NCBI GenBank assembly: GCA_030614915.1
Contig: JAUXAG010000005.1
Span: 62,001 to 126,000 of the forward strand
Reading direction: 5' to 3'
DNA length: 64,000 nt
Source of the DNA: Actinomycetes bacterium
Lineage (GTDB): Bacteria > Planctomycetota > Phycisphaerae > JAACET01
How positions within the stretch are numbered: position 1 is the stretch's first letter; each line of letters begins with the position of its first letter. This document shows positions 59,949 through 64,000 of this stretch, piece by piece. Both the position numbers and the translations under genes were made by a program. The notes beneath the pieces are model-generated. The model was not told the origin of the DNA, did not search any database, and saw only the letters and a program-made list of their open reading frames with translations.

Positions 59949-61088
59949 TTACCAAACCTTTTGAACAGTACCAATGATTATCGAGAGATAGGGGACGTAC
60001 TGGTCATGATTAAGCGTGAGGATGCGAAGATAGTAGACCAATGCGACCGCCATGGAGCCAATAAAGACCGCTCTGTGCAACAAGCCTTTTCTGGCAGCGA
60101 AGATCAGCGACGCGGCGCAAGCCTGAAATATGCAAGCCATCACATAGGCCCTGGAATACATCACATAACTTCCGGGAAAGATAATAATCAGCACAACCGT
60201 CAGGAGGATGGAGAAAATAGCGAACCGAGAGATGAATGCCTGTTCCTCGGTGAGATGACGCGAGTATCTGATGAAATAGATCACCAGCAAGAGCAAGTAC
60301 GGACCGAAAACAAGCACGCCGATCCCTCGGGGCAGTTGCGTCTCTTTGTAAATCCTAATTTTGTACTCATAGATCGACGGTACTATCAAAGTCAGAAGCG
60401 AATAGAAGTCAAAGAAGCAATTGATCACATATAAGGTCAGGATGGTCACAAGGCAAAGAGAAAAAGCCCACAGGAATTTGTTCCTCTTCACCTTGGACCA
60501 TCCAAGCACCAGAATCAGCAGAATGATGTAAAAGATCGCCGAGTATTGGAAGAAAAGTCCGAGCAGACATATAGCCAAGGCTGTCAGCACTTTTCTATGC
60601 CGGCGGTAGTAATCGCATCCCAAAAGAAAGAGCGCGATTGCTATGGACTGCCTTACCTGAGCGAAGTGAAGAATCAGGAAACTGTAGCCCGTGTAAATCG
60701 TCAGGATGTAGAACCTGTTTACGGCAAGCCGATGGGTGAAGCGGTACAGCGCATAGACGCAAAACAGGGACGCAAGGAGAAAAACCACGGAGTAGGTGCC
60801 GCCAAAATATTTGACGGCGTAGTTGAGCAGGTAATACCCGATCTCGTACGGCGGTTGGACGAATCGCTCATTGAAATAAAGGTCGATGGGGTTTTGCGAC
60901 AAATCGAGGTTTTGGAAAAAAACCTCGTAACCTAGCCAGTCATGTCCCGTCTCCAGTCTCAAGCCGGCGAAGAGGCCAATGGCAAGAAGAGCTAAGCCGT
61001 AAAAGGTTCTGTTGAGTCTCAGCAGTCGCAGTTGGTACAGAACTGCAAGAAGCGCGAAAAACAGAAATGGGAAGAGATAAATCGCCAT
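59949..61088 (-). CDS. EpsG-family polysaccharide polymerase
   Basis: This 379-residue protein has about 10-11 membrane helices. Early LRLETGHDWLGYEVFF corresponds to the EpsG motif (R-x-x-x-G-x-D-Y), followed by PYEIGYYLLNY and HFAQVRQSIAIALFL, the conserved QxR-x-x-AxA region. EpsG proteins polymerise repeat units of exopolysaccharides. It is unrelated to the Wzy/WaaL-like protein of the first locus, so each locus seems to have its own polymerase. No flippase for this second locus is in the window. Confidence 0.85.
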   Translation of the reverse strand: MAIYLFPFLFFALLAVLYQLRLLRLNRTFYGLALLAIGLFAGLRLETGHDWLGYEVFFQNLDLSQNPIDLYFNERFVQPPYEIGYYLLNYAVKYFGGTYSVVFLLASLFCVYALYRFTHRLAVNRFYILTIYTGYSFLILHFAQVRQSIAIALFLLGCDYYRRHRKVLTALAICLLGLFFQYSAIFYIILLILVLGWSKVKRNKFLWAFSLCLVTILTLYVINCFFDFYSLLTLIVPSIYEYKIRIYKETQLPRGIGVLVFGPYLLLLVIYFIRYSRHLTEEQAFISRFAIFSILLTVVLIIIFPGSYVMYSRAYVMACIFQACAASLIFAARKGLLHRAVFIGSMAVALVYYLRILTLNHDQYVPYLSIIIGTVQKVW

Positions 61089-61215
61089 ATTATTGAGTTA
61101 AATAGGCCCCCACCCCATGCTGCAGATTGAGATTTGTTCTCTCCGTTTGCCGCCAGGGTTCCCGGCAGCGCCACAGTATTTCAACTATATAGTGGTCGAA
61201 GTGGATACCCTTTTG

Positions 61216-62061
61216 TTATTCCACAATGAATTTCCCGTTATATTTATCGAATTTTTTGTACAAAAACCGGATCGCATCTTCTCTCGTCATAGTCAGTAAG
61301 TCTTCCATATCAGAGTTCCAAGGGAATTTTACTTTTCTGTCAACTCTATTCCTATAACCGATATCATACGCCCTTTCTGGCGACAAAGGTTCAGATTTGT
61401 TTAGTTCTTGAGCTATAATAAACAGATTATTGTAATGCAGTTCTAAAATCTCATAATTATATTTTTTACATAACTCGTAACATTTTGAAAGACTTTGACC
61501 GTGAAAATGATCTCCTGACCACATATGATTAATATCGTACTTTACTGTAAATTGAATTGGTGGTGGAATATTCTCATTAATTTCGACACATATCAAACTC
61601 GGTCTAAAATCATTTAGCAGTTTATCTAATACAAAAAAGTCATAACCATCTATGTCTAAGTTTAACAAAGAAAAGTCTTTGGGACACATACAGGATTTCA
61701 ATATAGATGAAATATTATCGGGAATTATTTTTGTTTTTATAAGATTTACATTGGGAAATCTTCTATATATAATTGCGAGCATTGCAAATTTTGTCGAATC
61801 AAGTTCTACTGCTATTCCATCCCATCCACTTTTGAAAAGTGAATATGTATTTGATGAACTTATTCCATCAGAAGCAGCAATATCAACGCAGTAGTTGTTT
61901 TTTAACTGTAAATAGTCTAGGTATTTGTTTATAATATTTTCTTCGTCAAGGAACGAGCTAGCACTTTTCCATTTCCTATTAAATCTATATTTACTAAGCA
62001 CTAATAGCACCAATAAACCTGGAGGTAGAATACTCTTTACTGCTTGTCTTAATAATGACAT
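61216..62061 (-). CDS. FkbM-like methyltransferase-fold protein
   Basis: This 281-residue protein has a hydrophobic N-terminus (LPPGLLVLLVLSKY). The nucleotide-binding segment is CVDIAASDGISSSNTYSLFKSGWDGIAVELD (about 58-88), in place of the usual FkbM GxNxG motif. LLNLDIDGYDFFVLDKLL (about 131-148) is a typical FkbM-like strand. It may methylate a sugar hydroxyl. Low GC and isolated spacing on both sides suggest acquisition. Exact activity is not known. Confidence 0.7.
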   Translation of the reverse strand: MSLLRQAVKSILPPGLLVLLVLSKYRFNRKWKSASSFLDEENIINKYLDYLQLKNNYCVDIAASDGISSSNTYSLFKSGWDGIAVELDSTKFAMLAIIYRRFPNVNLIKTKIIPDNISSILKSCMCPKDFSLLNLDIDGYDFFVLDKLLNDFRPSLICVEINENIPPPIQFTVKYDINHMWSGDHFHGQSLSKCYELCKKYNYEILELHYNNLFIIAQELNKSEPLSPERAYDIGYRNRVDRKVKFPWNSDMEDLLTMTREDAIRFLYKKFDKYNGKFIVE

Positions 62062-62173
62062 ATTAAAATACCTTCCTGATTATTAAAATGGGCATAAAGT
62101 CAGCGATTATATGAAGCCTGACAAATCTCTAAACGCCGACCCGCAGACCGTCGGAATAAGATGATCCATTTGA

Positions 62174-63424
62174 TTAATATTTCCATAATCCACGATTTTG
62201 TCGGTAGCTAGATAGATAAACTAATAGCCTGGAAAAGTTGTAGAACCTATTTGATCCAACTAAACGCAAAATCGTTCGCATTATAAAATAAACAAATCTC
62301 ATTTTATATTTATTTTTAGATAAATCATGAAAACCGCTTGGTGCATATACAGCGGTTTTTCTTTCAAACAGAAAATTTTTCCTTGCGAAATCACCAATAA
62401 CACCATTGGAGTCGAATGGATCATGATTCGGCGGAAGCTCTCCTGCAACACACGCATAAGCCCGACGAAGTGTTGGGGATATATATTCTCCTCCGGACAT
62501 GTAGTCAAATCCGTATTGTATTAATGCCAGCTCTGTGTTTTTTGCAGAGAGGGCCTGTTTGTAGGTTGTACTAAGTTCTAAAAGAGCTGGGCATTTTACC
62601 TCTTTTTTTAACAAAGACCTTTCCTTTAAATAATCAAGGTCGTTTTCATCGAAATTACTAAAGTGGAAAAAAACGAGAGGGTACATGTCATTTACAATAT
62701 AGCCTCCATCATGGTTTTTCTCTATACATCTCTCAAAAATATTCCAGGGAGCAGCGTTATAGCCCAAATTAAATGAAACATATAAATCCTTGAAGAAACA
62801 AGGCGCAATACTAACCCATTTCTGATCGGTAGAAAGGCTGAATTGGGATTCCATAAAATTTAATTTCGAACATCTATCAGACCACCACCTTAAAAAACTT
62901 AGCCCTTGGGGGGAATCTTTTACAGCATAAAAGCCCAGATTAAATGAACCAAACCGCATCATACCAATATCGTCTCCCCATCCCGGATGGCTATGGATTG
63001 ACAATGGCGTTGTATAGTGAGGGGTCAAGACAATAGAATGATCTTCTAAGTCACTAAGAATAGGCCCAACTGAATTATACGAATACGTATCGGGATCCAA
63101 AAAAATCACCTTCTTGAATCTGTCAAGTAATTTTAATGTAAGGCAAGGCTTGAGGCTCGTACTCAATTCTGTGATGTCATATTTGAATGCCAACTCATAC
63201 AGATGTGGAATGCCAATATCTTCAATCCAAAAAATATTGGCTTCTATGGCGGAAAAGTCAACATCTACTTTCCTGTCAATAAGATATATATTTAGCTTTA
63301 AATTATTAAATTTCAATACCGATTCGGAAAGAGCTATTGCCTTTGGAAGGTAAGCCAAATTGCATACCGTGAAAATCGCATATTCCTGCTTCTCGTTTAC
63401 GGTCATTTCATTATCCACTTTCAT
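62174..63424 (-). CDS. GT8-like glycosyltransferase (putative)
   Basis: In this 416-residue protein the N-terminal half has a GT-A layout: YAIFTVCNLAYLPKAIALSESVLKF, then VIFLDPDTYSYNSV with a D-x-D at about 112, and FNLGFYAVKDS. The C-terminal 120 residues show no family I recognise and may bind acceptor or membrane. It overlaps the next gene upstream by 4 bases (ATGA). The low GC content fits the rest of this locus. The substrate is unknown. Confidence 0.75.
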   Translation of the reverse strand: MKVDNEMTVNEKQEYAIFTVCNLAYLPKAIALSESVLKFNNLKLNIYLIDRKVDVDFSAIEANIFWIEDIGIPHLYELAFKYDITELSTSLKPCLTLKLLDRFKKVIFLDPDTYSYNSVGPILSDLEDHSIVLTPHYTTPLSIHSHPGWGDDIGMMRFGSFNLGFYAVKDSPQGLSFLRWWSDRCSKLNFMESQFSLSTDQKWVSIAPCFFKDLYVSFNLGYNAAPWNIFERCIEKNHDGGYIVNDMYPLVFFHFSNFDENDLDYLKERSLLKKEVKCPALLELSTTYKQALSAKNTELALIQYGFDYMSGGEYISPTLRRAYACVAGELPPNHDPFDSNGVIGDFARKNFLFERKTAVYAPSGFHDLSKNKYKMRFVYFIMRTILRLVGSNRFYNFSRLLVYLSSYRQNRGLWKY

Positions 63425-64000
63425 GTAAAAGCATTGATTAATCTAGCCACCAACTGCCAGTAAAGATACACCGCCAATGAACGAATAATTGCAATGAAAA
63501 ACACCACGTTCCTGGTTGTAATTGAGGTAATCAGCAATCTTGTACTTGCAGTGATGGTACCAATTATTCGTTTTGCAGAATACTTGCGTAATAATCGCTC
63601 TTTGCCGAAGACTATATATCTAACATCAGGCTGTTCTGACTCATGATCAAAACCAGGGGCTATTGAGCACTCACCAATTTTAAAATTATTATTGTTAGAG
63701 TTTAGGCAAAACTCATAATCCACACAATCAACAAAATATTTTTCATTATGCCAGTTAATTTTCTTTAGATTTTCAAGAAAAAAAAGGCTTCCACTGCTCC
63801 TTGCAAGCAGAACATCTTTAAATACACAATTACTCTCGGCACAATCACCGGAATTTTGGGAATTAAATACTATTGCGCTATAATTAGATGCTATGTTAGC
63901 GTTGTTAATATAAAAGTTTTCAATAAAATCCAAAGTATTTTCATCAAACACCGTATCTTGGTCAAAGAATATCAAGGCCGGAAAGGAGTCGTAATATGCT
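63421..64000 (-). CDS. GT2 family glycosyltransferase, 3' part
   Basis: The frame is open to the window edge, so the 5' part is missing; 193 residues are visible. FPALIFFDQDTVFDEN is the D-x-D region of rhamnosyltransferase-like GT2 enzymes, with SSGSLFFLENLKKI and YFVDCVDYEFCLN following (acceptor loop and catalytic base region). The tail has a hydrophobic helix (NVVFFIAIIRSLAVYLYW). The TTG at 63975 is an internal codon. It overlaps the downstream GT8-like gene by 4 bases. Confidence 0.85.
   Translation of the reverse strand, partial: AYYDSFPALIFFDQDTVFDENTLDFIENFYINNANIASNYSAIVFNSQNSGDCAESNCVFKDVLLARSSGSLFFLENLKKINWHNEKYFVDCVDYEFCLNSNNNNFKIGECSIAPGFDHESEQPDVRYIVFGKERLLRKYSAKRIIGTITASTRLLITSITTRNVVFFIAIIRSLAVYLYWQLVARLINAFT

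Noticed and set aside
1-64000. CRISPR arrays, rRNA genes, replication origin
   Set aside because: No regularly spaced identical repeats, rRNA-like stretches or DnaA-box clusters were seen when reading the window. Only the two tRNAs and the short repeats listed were found.

Overview
The window looks like a chromosomal contig from an anaerobic bacterium, most probably a member of the Planctomycetota (Phycisphaerae-like) or a related deep lineage. This is inferred from the mix of genes: a bacterial Wood-Ljungdahl carbonyl branch, a DUF1559-style prepilin with an FTLVEL leader, DUF4838 and sulfatase remnants, a DUF2723 membrane protein and large exopolysaccharide loci. No 16S rRNA or other decisive marker is present. 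The first ~27 kb is visibly GC-richer than ~49.6-64 kb, where several surface-polysaccharide genes are AT-rich and probably acquired.

Region 1 (1-7895, all +) is the methyl/carbonyl part of the Wood-Ljungdahl pathway: the 3' end of acsB with a complete A-cluster ligand set, acsC, a RACo-type corrinoid activator, a CooC-type nickel ATPase, acsD and acsE. Two companions follow, a 110-aa Cys-rich protein and a DUF3786-like protein. Together they transfer methyl from methyl-THF (AcsE) to the corrinoid protein (AcsCD), reactivate it (RACo), and condense methyl, CO and CoA on AcsB matured by CooC.

Region 2 (7.9-17.8 kb) is mostly housekeeping: a prepilin, miaB, a PurO-type IMP cyclohydrolase, coaD, an AmrB/MEMO protein, an orphan corrinoid protein, rluD, tatA and tRNA-Val(CAC). 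Embedded in it is a compact defence module (11.6-14.6 kb): a CI/LexA-like self-cleaving repressor diverges from a small HTH gene followed by a DarT-DarG toxin-antitoxin pair. Operator-like sequences lie at both promoters.

Region 3 (17.8-28.2 kb) starts with a decaying stretch (truncated IS1380 transposase, truncated sulfatase-like gene, DUF4838 gene broken in a G-run). It continues with a GltS-like transporter, hflKC, a small His-rich putative lipoprotein, a DUF2284 protein and a Cys-containing flavoprotein. It also holds short intergenic repeats.

Region 4 (28.2-47.9 kb, all -) is a first polysaccharide locus: glycosyltransferases, a heparinase II/III-like lyase, a two-domain dehydrogenase, a CapK-like adenylate-forming enzyme, an O-antigen-ligase/Wzy-like protein, a Wzx-like flippase, a methyltransferase and two UDP-GlcNAc 2-epimerase homologues. 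A diverged ~165-bp repeat sits in inverted orientation on both sides of this block.

Region 5 (48.5-64 kb) begins with tRNA-Pro(TGG), a truncated IS21 transposase and a GT39-like membrane protein. A second, AT-rich polysaccharide locus on the minus strand follows: a priming sugar-phosphate transferase, a complete UDP-L-FucNAc cassette (wbjB, wbjC, wbjD homologues with wbuB- and wbuC-like genes), an EpsG-like polymerase, methyltransferases and glycosyltransferases. The last gene runs off the window.
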